This document shows, one piece after another, positions 1 through 13,689 of a stretch of 64,000 nucleotides of DNA (position 1 is its first letter; every line of letters begins with the position of its first letter). The notes below the pieces were generated by a model. It worked only from the letters and a program-made list of their open reading frames with translations, searched no databases and was not told the origin of the DNA. Source of the DNA: Lunularia cruciata (taxonomy: Eukaryota > Streptophyta > Marchantiopsida > Lunulariales > Lunulariaceae); the NCBI GenBank assembly GCA_948567375.1, contig OX419757.1, positions 43,400,001 through 43,464,000 on the forward strand. The letters are read 5' to 3'. Made by a program: the position numbers and the translations under genes.

Positions 1-2252
1 CATTGTCACATTCTTCCAAATCTTTTCTAATTCCAAATTAACTAAATCTAGTCTAAGACTAACATTATTCTCTACCTCTAACATCTTCCAATCTACATGC
101 TCTCTCAATCAAATCAGCAACGTGTTCATGTCCACATCCTTGGCTTTTTGCTTCCGAGTCTCCTGCACAAGTAATTTCAACTCATGTAGGCGAGCTTCCT
201 CCAATCTCCCTTCAGCCTCCGTGCTTAAAATTGCTCTTAATTTCCCCGCAACTTCTCCTACTGATTCCGATTCATATCCTCGAGAGCACTCTACCTTCAA
301 CTCCTCACGATACATCTTCAACTCATCTTTGTATTCTGCAGCAAGCATCTTCTTCTCCTCTGCATATTGCATGCTCTGCTGTTTTGCGCTCTTGACAAGT
401 TCTTGCAATCGCTCTTCTTCTTCTTGCCTGGATGCCAACTCTCTTTGCCATGCTTGATCTTTTGCTGCGGCACTCTTCTTCAAGCTGTCCAACTCCTGCT
501 CCATTACGATGTTCATCGCCTTCAAATGAACATTCTCGATGTGCACATCACTCACTTCCTCCTTCATTTTGCTCAGACACATTGCCTGCTCCTTCAATTC
601 TCCGGCTTGCCTCTGTAGTTCTTTCTCTTTTTCTGCACAGCTTCCTTGTAGCAGGGTCGACGTTTTCTTCCTCAAGCCTTCCTCCCTCCAAAGTTCCTCC
701 ACTTCCGCGCTTCTTTGGCCTTGTTGTTCCTGCAGCTCCTTCACTTCACTTACCAGATACTTCATCATCTGTAATTCATTCATCCCCTTCCTTTGATCTT
801 GGGGAATTACTTGTTTTTGCTCTTTCAACAACTCCAGCAGTGGTGTTACCACCTTTGTCAGATAGGATATCCCGCTGAAATGCCCTTCCTCTTCATCGCC
901 ATCTTTGTATGGAGTCTTCTTTTCCTCCATCATCGGCTCCTTGATCCAAAGTCGCAATCTTTGTATCTTCATCGTGTCGGCACTTTCTTTGTCTTGGCCT
1001 CTTGAACTCGGCCCGCGGGATTCTCTGCTTCCTCTTCTGCTCTTGACTTGTTTGCTATCATCATCTGACAAGCCTCACTTACTGCTGCCGACTACTGGAC
1101 CTTTGGCTCTCCATCACTTTTGCTCCCAGACTCCTCACTTTTCAAGGTGAGCTCCTCTTCTTCCGAGTCCTCTTCTTGCGACTCAGTCTCCTTTCCAGAC
1201 TCCGATCCCAATGATGCCTCTTTTATGACCTTTGCCATCTTCAACATCAGCCGTCGAGTCTTTCTTTGCATGGGAGACAACTTGGCTTCTTCGGGTTTGA
1301 TGAGCTTCTTCGTCTTTGGACTGGTAATGTCTTCAATTTTCCACTATCCCGTCCTCGCAAAGTATTCGTCATTTGCTCAAAGATGCAGCATATACTAGCG
1401 CTCCTCATCGTCTGCTTCCCGTCTCAAATCAAGATGCATGTGAGACACCATACCATGACGCTCGTCTTCAGATAGTAAATTCAGCCCGAAGTAGAAGTGA
1501 GCTGCGAATGGTGCAAAATAATGCGGTGGCAAGCCCGTTCTCCAATTCACCACCATCTGCCTTGTTCGGTGGTGAAAGCACTTTGCCCAATTCACTAGAA
1601 CTCCTGCAAACATCTGATGGAAAAATATGGCCTGCTGCATGTTCACGTAGGTAGTTAATTCTGGCTTGAACATGGCCTTCATCGCCCCCACGATACTTCT
1701 TCGGATCGGGTCCCGATAGGACTCCACCTTGTAGCCATTTGTGGTTCTCGGAGCAAAGAACAAATTTTGGATTTCCATTGTCTCCTCTACAGCATCACAC
1801 TTTTGATAGAAGGTGATCCCTGTTGGGTCTCCTGCTTCTCTTCCCAATACCAACTTCCAATCCAACTCAGTCCATCGAGCCGGATTGCCTCTCTTCCCTT
1901 CCACCTCGGGACCCTCCTCACAATTACTAGCAGCAATCTCTGCCATTACTCCTGGGAAATTGAAATTCCAGTTCCATGCTAAAAATGTAATACAAAGTCT
2001 AATCAAGACTTCGATTCTAGCTACTACATCTACCCTTCGAATTGCAAACCCTCTCACCGCCAGCGCATTGGCCACCTTCTTTGCCATGATTTGTTCTCTC
2101 GTTCTACACTGTTGGAAACTAAGACCCTCTCTTGGACGAGACACTCTAACTCCCTCAGGGTTCCGGAAAATCTCACTCTCAATGGGCTTCCAGACACGCA
2201 TTACTGCATGACGACTACTCAAAGGAATTGGAAATTTACTTAGAGGATTCAA
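1..2252 (-). pseudogene. LTR-borne coiled-coil protein, degenerate copy 1
   Basis: Reads from an ATG at 2252 leftward past the window edge. Open blocks are 2252-1395 (285 codons), about 1280-1092 and 1071-109 (320 codons). After a TGA at 109-111 the same frame stays similar to the other copies down to base 1. The first block is a conserved N-terminal domain with tracts such as FLAWNWN, NGYKVESY and HYFAPFAAHFY. The middle is acidic and low in complexity. The last block is a long E/K/Q/L-rich coiled coil with a conserved ARLHELKLLVQETR segment. The stop after the first block (CGC TAG TAT) matches a glutamine codon in the copy at 22477-25044, so it is a CAG to TAG change. Function unknown; I recognise no named family. 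At least one frameshift and several stops make it non-functional. Confidence 0.7.
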
Positions 2253-2648
2253 CTTCCCCCTGCACAGTCACAATTTTATATTGCCCCAAATCGCAATCAT
2301 TCTTTAGTCAATTTTGTCTGTGAATTTCTCTCTTCTACATGCACTCCCGGTCACTGTCAAGACATGCTTATTCTACTCTTGCCATTTCTTGAAATGTACT
2401 TTCTTGCCACGTACAGAGGTTGTTAAACGGTCTTCGTCTTTCCTACGTCTTCCAACCTGAAGACGATGATCTTTGGACTTTTTCCAGCGTACTCCTCTTT
2501 GGAGTACCTCCATCATCGAATCCGATGTCAGCTTCTTTGGCTTTCCTCCAAAGTTACTTCCGTCCATTCTTTGTCCGCAATTCAACTTTTCCGTGCTTAC
2601 TTCGTCTCTTAAACACAACTAACCAAAGAAAAACAAAAAATGTGGGCT
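1..2648 (-). mobile_element. Coiled-coil LTR family, copy 1 (left end off-window)
   Basis: Minus-strand copy of a long repeat also present at 22061-25839, 30022-34549 and 35386-39106. The 5' end of the unit lies near 2648, where the sequence read on the minus strand enters the family start (CCCACATTTTTTGTTTTTC). The first few terminal bases (TGTGGTA) are missing. Beyond 2648 the flank is gag-protease sequence of the gypsy element at 2649-6760, so this copy lies in that element. The far end is outside the window, so its target duplication cannot be tested. By comparison with the copy at 30022-34549, which is followed by a primer-binding site, the unit is read as an LTR. Confidence 0.7.
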
Positions 2649-2782
2649 CTCACCACCAAGCTATCAGTTGGATGACTAGGCTGAACCTAGACAACAAGCT
2701 CTTCACATGTGATGTATTGTGTCAAACCACCACCTAGAGATGTTTGGATCTGAAATGAACACCTCTCCATATTGGTCTTCCA

Positions 2783-5130
2783 TTACTCCAGATCAACAAT
2801 TGTAGCCTTTTCCAACATAAGAGGTTGCACACCAGAGTCTAACAAGACTCTTTGTGGTGTATAGATCTTCCTTGAAGGTCCCACCAAACAGACAATCTCC
2901 CTTTGGTTATCCAATAGGACAACACCAGGTGTAAACCGCACTCTCTCAAAGGCCGGTCTAGTTGGCAACTGCTCCATTCTAGCCGTTGTTGCCTGCCATA
3001 AACCACTAGTCGTTGAACGGATCCCATGCTCCTCAACCAAGTCAGCTCCACTACCAACCACCTCTGCTCTAATAGGAGGAACCGCATCATCCCTACTCTC
3101 ACATAGAGTGGCATCCAGCCGGAACACTGGAGTTGGGTCAACTCCCAATGTAAACATGTCACTAGCTGAAAACAAAGGGCAATGCATAATCAGCTGAGCC
3201 GCCCCCAACATCGTGCTAGACTCAGTCTATGTAGTAGCAGGTGGCTGACGAGTAGGTAGTTGATCATGTGCTCTATCACCACCTACCACATCTACACTAA
3301 GACGTCTAGGAACCATGGAGTCATTTGCAATGCCTCAAATAGCATGAAAGATTGGGGAAGTCTGACCTATCTCCCAACCTCTCCTCTCTATGGGTCCAAC
3401 TCCACTGATGCTCCTTTAGGCTCAGGAGCACGTACTGCATTCCTAGTCATTGCTATAGATGCATCCACCTATGTTGCTCTACACATGAAGTCCAAAGCAT
3501 CTCTATCATCAACATATGAGGTGGAAGCCTAAGCACCCGAATCTGATCTCCTTTGAGCAATAGCCATACTAGCCAATCTCTACTCTAACTGCTCAATCCA
3601 AGTAGCCATAGCTGTATTAGAAGTAAGGGTAGGTACTGCACCCCTACTAGGTGTAGATCCTCTACCACCACCTCTACTACCTCGTCCTCCATGAATTGGA
3701 GATCCTCTACTACCTGCCATAGCAGCCCTACTACTCCGTAACGTTGTGTGTAGGTCAAAACACCGGTCACTAGTGTGATCAAATCTGTAGCAATGCTCAC
3801 ACTGCCTCTATGCTGGCTGTGATGCACCCAAGATATCAGGTTCACTGCCCTGAGTACACTCTCTTGGATAGTGAGGTCCACCACAAGTCCAACAAGCAAC
3901 ACCGCCACTCACTGGCTGCTATTGACCCAAAAATGAAGGTAAGGGTCTAACTCCACTAGGCCCTCCACTCGCTCCATAAAATCTAGGCTATCCACCTTGT
4001 CCTCAAAAACCAACTAGGCATAGTGCACTCTACTACACTCTAAAAGAAGTCACAACTATGGATGAGGTCTCTCTACCAAATTCAGATGTCACCACTCTCT
4101 CCTCCACAATGTTGAGCTCAATATGCTCAGCCAAACCAAAGACCACTGCCAAAGTAGGCAAAGTAGCCTTGAACAATGTAGCATCACAAACTCTATGTCA
4201 CAACTCCCTATCCAATATCCCATACCAAAATTGGACTGCTTGGGTCTCAATAACTCCCTAAGTGAAACTGATTAGCCACCTCATGCAAGTGTATGCCTCG
4301 CTTGGGCTCTCTCCAGCCTTCCACTAGAACTCCTACAAGCTCCTCAACTTGTCAATCCGTAGTCCTTGGTAGTTCTGCCTCAAACACTAGAAGAACTCCA
4401 CCATGGGGTTAAACCCCAATACCACACCACCTCCTGTAGCGGTACCTCCACTTGTAGTAGCACTCTCTCCAGTTAGTGCACCTTCACTAGCTCCACTAAC
4501 ACTACTTGAGCTAGAACTTGTAGGTACAACCAATCTACTCCTGGCCATCAAACTTGAAGTGATAGAGAAATAGTTCAAAGACCAATACTGTCTCTATAAC
4601 TCAATCTCCTCCAAATAAGTTCCTTGAACTCATGGTAGTCATCCATTGGTGGACCCTCCTAATGCTGAAACAACTCCTTCCATGCCATGAAGAGTGTAAA
4701 CAAAGTTGGGTTCCGCATCTGCTATAGATCACACCAACTATCCAACTCAATGGTACCCACTGTACCAAAGTAACGCCTAGGGCCTTTGGAGGCCCCATAA
4801 ATCTCATCCACATCCCACAACAATGGTACGGACACACCAAGTGCACTCTCAACCAAATCAACTCTTGTGTCAAACTCCAACTCAGAGTCAGTCTCCTCCC
4901 TCACTGGGACCTAAGATACAAGCTGATACCGAGTACCACTTTGAGTAAACCCATTGTGTATTGCAGGGCTATCTCGTTTGGAATCCCCAAAGAACTCCGT
5001 CATGACAAAGTGACCGCAACCGCAAACTGCAATAGCAAACAAGAACCACAAACTACAACCGCAAGTACCCCACCAAGTGCCAACACCACCAAGTGCCAAT
5101 ACCAACTAAGCACCACCCATTAATGTAACT
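2783..5130 (-). pseudogene. Gypsy A gag-protease polyprotein, degenerate
   Basis: Transcript order is high to low coordinate. The gag capsid part is read around 4904-4600 (segments like TRVDLVESALGVSVPLLWDV and a WCDLMRNPTLFTLFMAWKEL-like stretch across frames). Near 3890-3770 there are two cysteine/histidine clusters (CWTCGGPHYPREC and CEHCYRFDHTSDRC) that look like gag zinc knuckles. A coiled stretch (TWIEQLEQRLASM-like) follows near 3600. The protease lies in the open block 3211-2783 with the catalytic triad D-S-G at 2831-2839 (LLDSGVQPLML), which is intact here but changed to D-F-G in the sister copy at 27339-27347. Frames shift repeatedly, so no full-length product is possible. Confidence 0.7.
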
Positions 5131-6732
5131 CTAACCGAGATAACTACACTAGGGGAAAAGGAAACCTATAACCTGCCATCACAACACGCACTCTCATGGT
5201 CTACAAGTAATCACTTCCTACCTCATTGGAGAGAAACAAAGATAGTCTGATTGGTCATCATTCCAGCCTCACTATCAAGAGCACACCAGAGCACTAACTC
5301 TCAAAAGTCAAGGCACCTCACACAAATATGGTGCACAAACAAGAAGCAAAGAATGGAGGGGGTCCAATCACAAAAAATCTAAATGAAAATTCTCCATCTC
5401 ATAAAAAAACATGGGACTGACTATACCACCATTTGGCATTTGACATAAGAGAAGTTTGCATCTAAGTCCTAAGCGACCAAGATCACCAAGAATGGGATCA
5501 AACTACCTCTCCTAGCCAAAGCTACAAGTGTATAGATAACAGTGGCACAATCACTAGGACAACAAGTGAGCGTGGACCAGTTGTCTAGGGTACAAGTCTA
5601 GGAACAAGAGATCTAAGGGTCAAACCCTATTGTGCACAATCTAGCAAGATGGGAAGATTTTGCCAACCAATGACCAAGATCTACTCTAAACTAGCTAGCT
5701 TCACGCCAACAAGCTGGCTTGCTGGCCTTTGTAGCCTCTCATAGCCCACAGCCCTATGCCTCAAAGCCTCAAAATGCCCAAATGAGGCCTTTCTTCTTGC
5801 TACTTCAAACCTCCTCCAAAATCTGGCAAAAGTCCTCCAAACTAGCAAAATTCTTCCAAATCTGGCCAAAATTTGACGTAAAATCCAGCCAAAATCTGAT
5901 ATAAAATCTGACATGAACCCTAAACTTGGCTGACTGCCAAATCCCCCACTAACTCTTCACTCGAGCCAAATTGAAAACACGTGTTTCTTCAAATCACAAA
6001 TTCACAAGGATATCATCACAACTCCACCTTCAATTTTACTTTCTAAGTCCAACTCGCAACAAATTGGTCTTGCCTTCACCTCATGAGTACAAAATCACAA
6101 CCACTACTCAAAATTTGCTCCTTTTGTGCTTAAAAATTGGCCAACGCTTCCGCACACCGTCTGCCTTACTGCCAAATCTCCATCAAGCAATGAGCTTTTG
6201 CACACCAAGGAAAAATTGAACCTCAATCGAGCTACCAATGATTCACCGAGCTTGGAGATACCACCAACACTCAAAGTTTCTTCACCCAATTTCCCCCTGA
6301 TTTCATTTCTTTGATGTAATCAGATTGTTTACAACTCTTGAATCCACTCAACTCAGATCAGTACTTGATATGTCACTTTATAAACTGCCAACAACTGGGC
6401 ATTGATTATAGTCAAGCCACACCCACTCTAGCTAAGAGAATCTAGGTGACGCTTGCCGGCCTCTATCCACCATAGCCAGGAACTCGAAGGCTCAATATTA
6501 GAGAAGTGAGCTCTCTGGAGCTGCACTTCAAAAGTATACTCCTTGGACTCGAGCTAGGTCTTAAGCCCTAATGGTCCCACTGACGGCACACTCAACGGTG
6601 CAAAGTGACGGTGGATCCCACCGTGAAGTCTGTTTCCTGAACATGAAATCTGACCATCAAAAAGTAGTCTTTGAGAAACTGCTAAAATAACTCTAACTAC
6701 TATCAATGGAACTCCAATGTCCGAGCAATCTA
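5131..6732 (-). other. Untranslated leader of gypsy A
   Basis: No coding signal. The part 6340-6732 is clearly similar to 15600-16000, inside the TRIM-like element (shared tracts such as GGGCATTGATTATAGTCAAG and CCACCATAGCCA). It therefore belongs to the region between primer-binding site and gag. The rest (5131-6339) has only short, random reading frames. Confidence 0.5.
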
Positions 6733-6744
6733 GATAAGACACTA
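6733..6744 (-). other. Possible primer-binding site of gypsy A
   Basis: On the minus strand this reads TAGTGTCTTATC. It aligns with TGGTGTCAAAGC at 16001-16012, which itself resembles the initiator-Met tRNA primer site TGGTATCAGAGC. The position just upstream of the shared leader fits. The match is weak on its own. Confidence 0.3.
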
Positions 6745-6760
6745 AAAATAGTGTGACAAT

Positions 6761-7344
6761 GATTCTATAGTGTGTGATGTTTGATATAATACACACAACA
6801 AATATAATTTTCAAAATGTAGATATGTAACTACTATTGATGTTTAATTAATGTGTATTTCCATTTTTTCTTCAATATCAATAAAGGACTCATTATATTAG
6901 CTTTTTATTTTTATTTCTTTTATTTTTACTTTAATTAATAATTGGGGCTCTTGTACAATTTAGACTTTAAGTTTTATATGGAGAGTAGCACATACATACT
7001 TGTAAAGCTATATAACATATATAGTTTTTATAAATATTTCATCACAATTTATATATCAATTTTATTATGTATATTCAATTAGCATATATTTTTAGCAAGA
7101 TAACCCATATTTACACAGATCTTTGAATATGTACTAAAAAATTTCCTTTTAATAATTTACTAAATCTAGAGTATTTATTTTTCAATAAAATTTCTAAAAC
7201 AATTTCTTCAGCTTCTTAAATATCCTTGTAAATATTACCTTGGGAAAAATCCATTATGATTTGAAGCTCTTCATTTTTTACTAAAAAGAGCTTGGCCTTA
7301 GATCGTACAAAGAATAAGACCAAAATATATTGTATTTGGTTCGA
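6761..7344. other. AT-rich intergenic stretch
   Basis: Very AT-rich, with no reading frame of note. It may include the decayed 5' LTR of gypsy A just right of 6760, but I could not align it to the 89-bp LTR at 16029-16117. Otherwise nothing recognised. Confidence 0.4.
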
Positions 7345-8240
7345 GGTTTGTAGTTTTCTTGGATGGAGTGATAGTGTCAACATACACTACATTCTCTCTT
7401 AGTTGACTCGTTCATTCCTTGGGCCACTAGAGCACACCTTTGCTCTTGCTCCAACAAGGATGCAGGCTCTTGGATCCTCATTCGACCATGCATTAGGGCA
7501 TTTTGACTTGGAACAACTACCTTCTCTATAGCAATGAGGTTTTCCTTAGGTTTGGTCCATTGTCTTCATCTTCATTATTCACTTGTGAGTATGGTTCTAC
7601 ACTAGATGCAACAGCGGTCCATATGACACAATGGCTTTTTGGAGGACAGAGGATAACTACCCATGATGGCATCAAGGGTATAGTGTTTGCTATGGCACAA
7701 GAGAGTCAATACTTGGCTTGGAGAGAGTGTTCATATGTTTTGCATACAACACGTATCACAACAAACTTATACTTGGTCCAAGATTATCAGGTCATAGTGC
7801 AAATGTTGTGGTTATAGATCCTCTTCATGATGTAGTTTTGGAAGGAAGGATTATCATCCCCTTGGATGGGCAGCGAGCAGAGCAATAGCACGCAAGTTCT
7901 CCAAGTATAGGGGTATGTAGCAAGGTCACCTTGTTGTTCTTCTATCCATGGAGTTATATGAAGTGATGGACACAACATTTGACACATTTGTTAGGGAGTG
8001 CATGAGAGCTTATCATATAAGATGTCATTGGTACCACTCTCACTCTCATACTTTGTCTCATACATTAGACAGCATGTGTACATTGCTCTATAGGGAGCAT
8101 TGGCCGGTGCAATTCATAGGAGAGCAATCACACTAGGTGATGCTTCTTTGGATGCTCCAATAGTTGTAGACCTTACTACTTGCATAACTTAGATATTGTA
8201 GGTGTAGTGGGGCAGATTTCTCACATAGTTACTATTGGAG
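7345..8240 (+). pseudogene. LINE-like element, 3' fragment (copy L1)
   Basis: Similar to 14930-15480 and, at its left end, to 56560-56700. It encodes the C-terminal part of the same reverse-transcriptase element: the plus-strand block 7503-7817 contains a HMTQWLFGGQRITTHDGIKG tract, and the block 7948-8136 continues the protein in another frame. No RT catalytic motif lies in this fragment. Frameshifts separate the blocks. From memory this resembles the C-terminal end of a non-LTR RT family common in non-seed plants; that family assignment is inference. Confidence 0.6.
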
Positions 8241-11200
8241 CTTAGTCCCATTGTACCTCTTTTATCTTTGCTGTTTATTGCTTGATGGAGTCTTCCCATC
8301 CTTTGTGTTTGCTAAACGATTCCCTTTCCATAGAATCTAGTTCAAAATTTTTTAGCTCTTTAACGTCTTTAATTATACCAAAACCCACAACACCCAAGAT
8401 TTTTGTTCTTACCTTGTTCATGCTCTTTATTTTTTAATATGTATCAAATTAGGAGTCATTATGGAATTCTTCCTAAATGTATTGGTTTGTTGAGTTTTGC
8501 ATTATTTTAGTTGTCGTTACTCAAGACTAATTTGAAATATAGAGAATAAACATTTTTCACTCTAACTAAATAAAATTCTTAATTAATACATATATTTAGT
8601 ACCATCCATGTTATTATTAACTCAATTGATATCGGAGAAGAGTGTGTAGTGATATCATTCTCCCCTTGCAAGGGATATTCAAACTCAAATCATAACCTTT
8701 GTCACCACGTTCATGTTTAATTTAGCAAGACCGCCTGACCTGTAAAGCGAGAATGCAAATTTGGAACCAACCTTGAACCCAAACAGTTTCAGATTTGTCC
8801 TGAACAGTTTGTCTGGCACAAGCGACGAAGCTTCAAATTTTGTTTTCAAACTGATCAAGGAGAGAAAATAAGCCACCAATAGAAACAAGGGAGTCCCATG
8901 TTCTCGATGTGAAGTGTTGGTAACTGCCCCGAATTAAGTTTAGGGAATACTCGATATTCTAATAATTCCATGAAGAGAAAGACATAGAGGTGTCTCAGAG
9001 AAGAGTCAAAATCCTTGGGAAAGGGAGATCCTAGACAAGTAAATTGAGAACTGAATCGTATTGAATATATAACACAAGTAGATTATTTAAATAATCTGAA
9101 TTGAAAAAATCTGGAGTGCAATAAAAACTATTCAAATAATAAATATTACATATATTATAATAAGACGTTTTGAGCTGATTATAATTTTCAAATTGTATCT
9201 AGAATTTATATTCCAAAATATTAAATTTGGTGAGTATAATAAGTGATTGTTTACACTCGATCTTGATAATTATCTTTCATTATATTCAAGGTTTTTATTT
9301 CTAGATACAGTTATGTGAAAGACTTAAAATTTAGTACTTTGTTAAGAAAATCTCTTCAAATCAATTTTAATAATTTTAATTGGTTTCTTCTAGGAATATT
9401 ATACGGGACCACTGACATTGGACAAAAAAATTGAATGATGACTAATTTGCTTCAGAAATAATGTTAATTTAAATATTTCCTTCAAAGAATAAGTTATGAT
9501 AAAAATATGTTTTATAATCAATCTGGCTTAAAAGTTATACGATGAAATCTTTTACAACTATCAAATATAATAATTTATCCCATCAACAAAAATTAATTAT
9601 ATCAATAATTGCATTGATACCATGTAAGCTGAAGAATTGGATATTTAACTTTTATCTATTTAATTATTTATATTTTTTCAAACTATAAAAATTTTATCTT
9701 TACTTCCAATTTTAAATTTTAGTTCATTCTTATTATGAATGGTAAAAAAATTTAATTATGAAATATTTTTTTATATTTTGATAATATTTAAATTTCAAGC
9801 AAAATTTTAAGATGAATTAACAAATCATTCACTTTTCATTTAGAATTCTATGAGGTTATATCAAACTACAAGTGATTCGGGGTCCTTATCTCTATATATA
9901 TAATCATTTATTTTTACTTATTTATTTATGATGAATAGCACTTTTAGATATAAATTTGATATAGCTTCAATAATTTTGATTATTTTAGTTCTTATAGAGA
10001 TCATAAATTGTCAATTAAAGATAAGATCATTATAATTTATTCCTAGTCTATGGTAGAATTTATTTAAAATTAAAATAGATAATTATGCTAATTTTAATGT
10101 AAAGATTTTTGCCTTAAGTAAAATTGAAAAAATAGGCTTATCACTTTTAGATACTATAAATAAATATTTCTCTTATTCTACTAAATCTTCAAAGAGCTCA
10201 AATGAAAGTTTCACACAAATTACATATTGCATCACATTGCATTTAGACATCTTACAACTAATCATAAATAATTCACAAACAGAAATCAAAGTTTTCCTCC
10301 AAAATTAGGTCATTCAATATCTTTAACTTTAGATTATGTGAAGTACATGAAGTAATTCAAGAGTCCATAACCTTAACTAAGGCTAAAGTAGCTTTAGCAA
10401 TGCTCATTCAAGGTAAGTAAAGCTAGTTGATGTAAACTTAATCTAAAATTTTGTTATTTAAGTTGTAATTTATAGAGTTATCCTTAATATATAACTATGA
10501 TTTTCATATAAATATGATTTGTGGTGCCAAAAATAATGAAACAAATATAAGAATGATTTGACAGTTCCATTGATGTAATTCCCTTTAGTAGATTAAATGG
10601 TATCTCCTAATAATGACTAGTTATCTGTGATTATTTATATATAAAAAAAGCAATATATATACATGGAAAAAATCTTAGAGTTTTTGGATAAAAAATAAAT
10701 CATTAAAGAGATTCATAATATTTTAAGATTATAAAAAAGGAATGTAATACTCATCATTGATACAACTATCTTTTGTATTGAGTAAGAAGTAAGGATGTTT
10801 TCCAGTGAATAATATCTTGGCTTTAAAAGTACCTTAAATGTTTTAACTTTAGAGAATATAATGGAGTTTGATTCCATACCTTCTTAGTTTATAGGGTGTT
10901 ACCTTAATAACAATAGATTTATCTTGGGTGAAAGATACATTGACTTTAAGATCTTCCTATTTATTCAATTTGATTGCAACTTTCATATGATCCTCCCATC
11001 TCATATCTTGGAGTAGATAAATTACTCATTTCTCCAACCAATTTTATGTTAAAAAAACATGGCAAAATAAGTTTGTTTGTGTGAAGAAAGCCAAGGAAAT
11101 AAGTCTTCAAATTTAAAACCATTTTATCTTCTCTAATTGGTATTAATTCTTATATCACATTCAAAGCATGCAAGCTTGGATCTAATCACATCTCTCTTCC

Positions 11201-13689
11201 TATCTCTACTCAAGAGAACAATATATTTATATTTAATCAAGTAAACAGATTTAATTAGCTCATATATTTCACAAAGCAGATTTTTCTTAACTATGCAAAG
11301 CTCTACTTTGATATTATATTTCATTCTATTTGTATCTTCAAATAACTTCTTGCTTTACAAACAAGTTTTTGTAAGCATTATTCAAGGTCAAAAGTACAAA
11401 AGTGGCCATATCCAATTCTTTGTCTCCCAAAACAAATAGTTAAACTGAACATAGTATTTGTATCTCAGAATACATGGTTTATACAGTTGTGACTATACTT
11501 TAACATATTCAAGATACTTTCCTCTAGTCATAGAGTTCATCCAGAATAACTCCAAGTAAGAAAGCATAAGAGTCCTCATTATGGTCAATATTCCTTAATT
11601 CTTTTTCACCTTACTATCCTCCAAGATCACTAGTACATTTATTTACTTGTCCATCTATTCTTCTTCCTTAAAAAAAGCTATAGTTGTTCATATGTTTATT
11701 GCATATATTTTTTTAAAAGGATATGCTATTATATATTATCTTGGTCTATCTTTTGAAGTTTATTGTAACCAAGTTCAAAGATAATCGTTGTTATGCATCA
11801 TAAAGAATATTTATAACCTTCCCTTACTCTTGATACTCATGTTTTTAATCTCATTTTCAACTAGAATGATCTTTTTCCTTTTCTCAAGATTATCTCTCAT
11901 TCAATTTTATTAAATTGATATTACTCTCCATATATTTCTCTTATCTTCCATATTTCCAAATCTAGCCTTTCATCTTTAAACCATATTCTTTTACAATACA
12001 AAATTTAAAATTATTTATCTGTAATTATTGCTATGAATCATAAGAGTATAATTTTATCAAATCTTTGAAAATTATAGAATTAATTGTAGCCATCAGCAAT
12101 ATGTGAATATAAAGTTCTTGAAATTAGGAGATTACTTGCCTCACAATGCTAGATAGGAGCATATTCATCATATTTATAAGGCTCAAGATGCAATATAAGA
12201 TTCAGAATTAAAACATATGGTGATGATGTAGTCAATTAGCAAGAAAGGAAAATAAGAAGGTTATTAAATCATTTCAAGAAATCTACTTTGAAACTTGATA
12301 AGATTTTGAGCACAGTAAGGATTGAGTAATCTGGCAAGGATGTTTACTAACTTCACCAAGTTAGCATATACTCACCTGAAATAATCAATGCAACTGTTGT
12401 GTGTTATCTATGACATCTAAAATATATCAGATTTTGGTTTCACTTATCTCAGGTCTTCCTTACTTCTTCTCTAAGATTCTATTTTTTTTGCGATCTGAGT
12501 AAAATTTAAGTAGAATAATAATGAATTAAATACAAATGACAAAGAAAATAACTTGCAAGAATTTGATAAACCCTCAATCATGGTTTCAAAGTCTTATATT
12601 GAATTTGATAAACAAGTTGTTGACTTATGTGGCTTAGAATTTCAAGCCCACATTAGATTGATTATTTTTTATAACTCTTTTTCTCCTTTCAATCAACTAA
12701 TATCTTATTATTTGTCAAAGAACTGTCAACTACTGCCATTTGTCCTTGCTTACTACTCCCTCCAAGAAATAGTCTTTTTTATTTTTGCTAAATTTTTTAT
12801 TTGCAAGTATGATTGGGATTTGTCTATAGTGTTTTTCTTCTTTTGATTGACTTTGCCAAAGTTACACATTGCAAAAGCTTAAGATATTAAAGTCTGCTTC
12901 AATAGAGTGACTAAGGGGTATGTGTAGGATTTTATTTTATACTTTTATGGCCAAGTACACTTATGAATATAGAATATTCATGTGAATTTATCATTGGCCT
13001 TGTTTATGTTTTTTTAGCATCCACAAGGAAGTCTTTTTCTATTTTTCTATTTTAGACCACATTGCTGGTAGATATTCCATCAATCAGGTTCAAGATTTAA
13101 AGGAAACACAATTGTTCTTCATATGCACAAGGTTTGTATTTGTGTTTCCCAGTCCAACAACTTTTATGCCCTCTTTTTACAAGTCACTCCTATCTCAAGC
13201 ATGCAAATCCATACCACAAATTAGCCTTTATATTGCACAATACCTATAGGATCTGTGTTACAGTGCCATCTACAATATCCCAATCCATCCAATCAATTAA
13301 AACTAAATGCTCAATACACTCTAGAAAATATGCCAAATTACCTAAATTTCTGATCATCTTTTAAGTTACACCTTACAACCATGTTTTAATATTTTAATAT
13401 ATCTAGTCTTAATATTAAGTTGTCAATGTCTGAATAGGAGTGGAACTTATGTTCAATCTGCAAGGAAATCAAACATAGATGTGGGAAGGAATGATTATAA
13501 TGGGTCTAATCCCCAATATTTTTTAGAGAGGGTCTTAGAGGAGGCTAGCAATGGGAGAGAATGAGAGATAGGAGAGAAGAGAATAGAAAGTAAATCTCTT
13601 TTGAGTGATTATTAGCATATAGCGCATGAGTGATATTTTCAGAGGATATTATAGATTCCACTTGATGGTATACCACACACACACATCAG
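8241..13689. other. Long AT-rich intergenic region
   Basis: About 5.4 kb of AT-rich sequence. The few reading frames (for example 11133-11324 and 12553-12846) are hydrophobic, low in complexity and without recognisable motifs, so I treat them as chance. A less AT-rich island at about 8690-8940 stands out but holds no frame I can assign. No tRNA, repeat array or clear transposon end was seen. Confidence 0.5.

Larger units (their letters stand above)
2649..6760 (-). mobile_element. Ty3/gypsy retrotransposon A (methyltransferase-type family), 5' half
   Basis: Minus-strand gypsy fragment containing, in transcript order, a possible primer-binding site near 6744, a non-coding leader, gag with zinc-binding motifs, and an aspartic protease. 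It stops at 2649, where the coiled-coil LTR copy 1 begins. The sister element at 25840-28360 is colinear with it through gag and protease and continues into a cytosine methyltransferase, so this copy probably did too before it was interrupted. The break is at the same tract (a TDSLVVRA-like segment) that leads into the methyltransferase in the sister. Many stops and frameshifts: an old copy. Confidence 0.75.

Noticed and set aside
122-1150. Plus-strand frames overlapping the copy 1 coiled-coil gene
   Set aside because: They mirror the minus-strand gene, which is conserved in four copies. The plus-strand translations are Ser/Cys/Leu-rich shadows.
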